DNA of 6,736 nt from Alectryocaccomicrobium faecavium. Its GTDB lineage: Bacteria > Bacillota > Clostridia > Christensenellales > Aristaeellaceae. The translations under genes were made by a program, and so were the position numbers. Location of the stretch: contig DVOT01000238.1 of the NCBI GenBank assembly GCA_018713425.1, forward strand, positions 1 to 6,736. The letters are read 5' to 3'. Positions 6,528-6,736 of this stretch are shown here, in pieces. The stretch's first letter is position 1, and each line of letters opens with the position of its first letter. Under the pieces are notes generated by a model. That model ran no database searches. It was given only the letters and a program-made list of their open reading frames with translations, and was not told the DNA's origin.

Positions 6528-6572
6528 GGGGCGCGTTTTGACCGTTGCTTAGCACGGCCGGAAACGCGCCCC
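6528..6572 (+). terminator. Strong hairpin after hydF, likely operon end
   Basis: GGGGCGCGTTT at 6528-6538 pairs perfectly with AAACGCGCCCC at 6562-6572 (11 bp). Inside it, CCG/TGC at 6542-6548 pairs with 6552-6557 around a TTA loop, with one bulged T. The element lies 13 bases after the hydF stop. CGCGCATTTGG follows, so no U-tract is present. It probably marks the 3' end of the hyd transcript before the next promoter. Confidence 0.5.
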
Positions 6573-6611
6573 CGCGCATTTGGAAGACGCGCGCCGGTTT
6601 TCGCCCATATA

Positions 6612-6640
6612 TTGACAAATGACGCCCGATTTTTTATAAT
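6612..6640 (+). promoter_or_regulatory. Perfect-consensus sigma70/SigA promoter
   Basis: TTGACA at 6612-6617 and TATAAT at 6635-6640 are exact consensus hexamers with a 17-bp spacer. Initiation would fall near 6647 and give a leader of about 77 nt before the ATG at 6724. It is by far the strongest promoter in the window and implies high expression of the gene leaving the right edge. Confidence 0.85.
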
Positions 6641-6669
6641 GAAGACAGAAATTCGCCACAAATGGCGCG

Positions 6670-6679
6670 GCAAATTTGC
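6670..6679 (+). promoter_or_regulatory. Palindrome in the leader downstream of the strong promoter
   Basis: GCAAATTTGC is a perfect 10-bp palindrome about 23 bases after the expected start of transcription, a position where a repressor could block elongation. A short CGCC/GGCG stem (6654-6657 with 6664-6667) lies just before it. No known operator is recognised, and a chance palindrome is possible. Confidence 0.2.
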
Positions 6680-6723
6680 GGCGCTTGCGGCTGGCAAAAA
6701 TGCGAGGATAAGGGGCGTGCATC

Positions 6724-6736
6724 ATGGCATTTAAGA
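6724..6736 (+). CDS. Start of a downstream gene, cut by the window edge
   Basis: An ATG at 6724 is preceded by AAGGGG at 6710-6715 with 8-base spacing and by the consensus promoter at 6612-6640. Only four codons (M-A-F-K) are visible. The product cannot be identified. Small clostridial 2[4Fe-4S] ferredoxins often begin with a similar MAxK peptide and would suit a hydrogenase neighbourhood, but four residues do not support a call. Confidence 0.5.

Noticed and set aside
5270..6697. A 475-residue open frame on the minus strand opposite hydF
   Set aside because: It is a shadow of hydF. It also runs through the hairpin and promoter at 6528-6640, and its composition is arginine- and alanine-rich with no motif.
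6498..6734. A 78-residue + strand frame after hydF
   Set aside because: It overlaps the end of hydF, the strong hairpin and the consensus promoter. The internal ATG at 6640 abuts the -10 element, and no family is recognisable.

Overview
This is a GC-rich window in which every recognised gene is on the + strand. It looks like chromosome from a strictly anaerobic, fermentative bacterium. The [FeFe]-hydrogenase maturation genes, purine-rich ribosome binding sites and sigma70/SigA-type promoters fit a GC-rich member of the Clostridia. That placement is an inference; there is no rRNA or other marker here to settle it.

Layout: (1) 1-1281 is an enolase gene cut by the left window edge, probably missing only its first codon or two, followed by a hairpin. 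(2) 1462-2181 is a lone xylose-isomerase-like TIM-barrel protein (sugar phosphate isomerase/epimerase superfamily), with a possible promoter of its own and a strong hairpin behind it. (3) 2182-2487 has no gene. It holds that hairpin, a promoter (2259-2287) and a leader of about 190 nt whose 3' part can fold into two mutually exclusive hairpins, the second followed by six T residues; this resembles a transcription attenuator or riboswitch expression platform. (4) 2488-6514 is a compact four-gene cluster: a TM1266-family small protein, hydE, hydG and hydF. (5) 6515-6736 holds a strong hairpin, a perfect-consensus promoter (TTGACA-17 bp-TATAAT) and the first four codons of another gene that runs off the right edge.

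How the genes work together: HydG (tyrosine lyase) makes CO and cyanide on an iron-cysteine synthon, HydE processes that synthon, and HydF (a GTPase scaffold) carries the finished di-iron subcluster to apo-hydrogenase. The TM1266-like protein is a small ACT/NikR-C-like partner commonly found beside these genes. The maturase set is complete, but no hydrogenase structural gene (hydA) lies in the window. Enolase and the TIM-barrel protein have no evident functional link to it.

The coding content is mostly well-known biology. The part most worth a second look is the untranslated leader of the hyd maturation operon. HydE also lacks the three C-terminal accessory-cluster cysteines of the Thermotoga enzyme.
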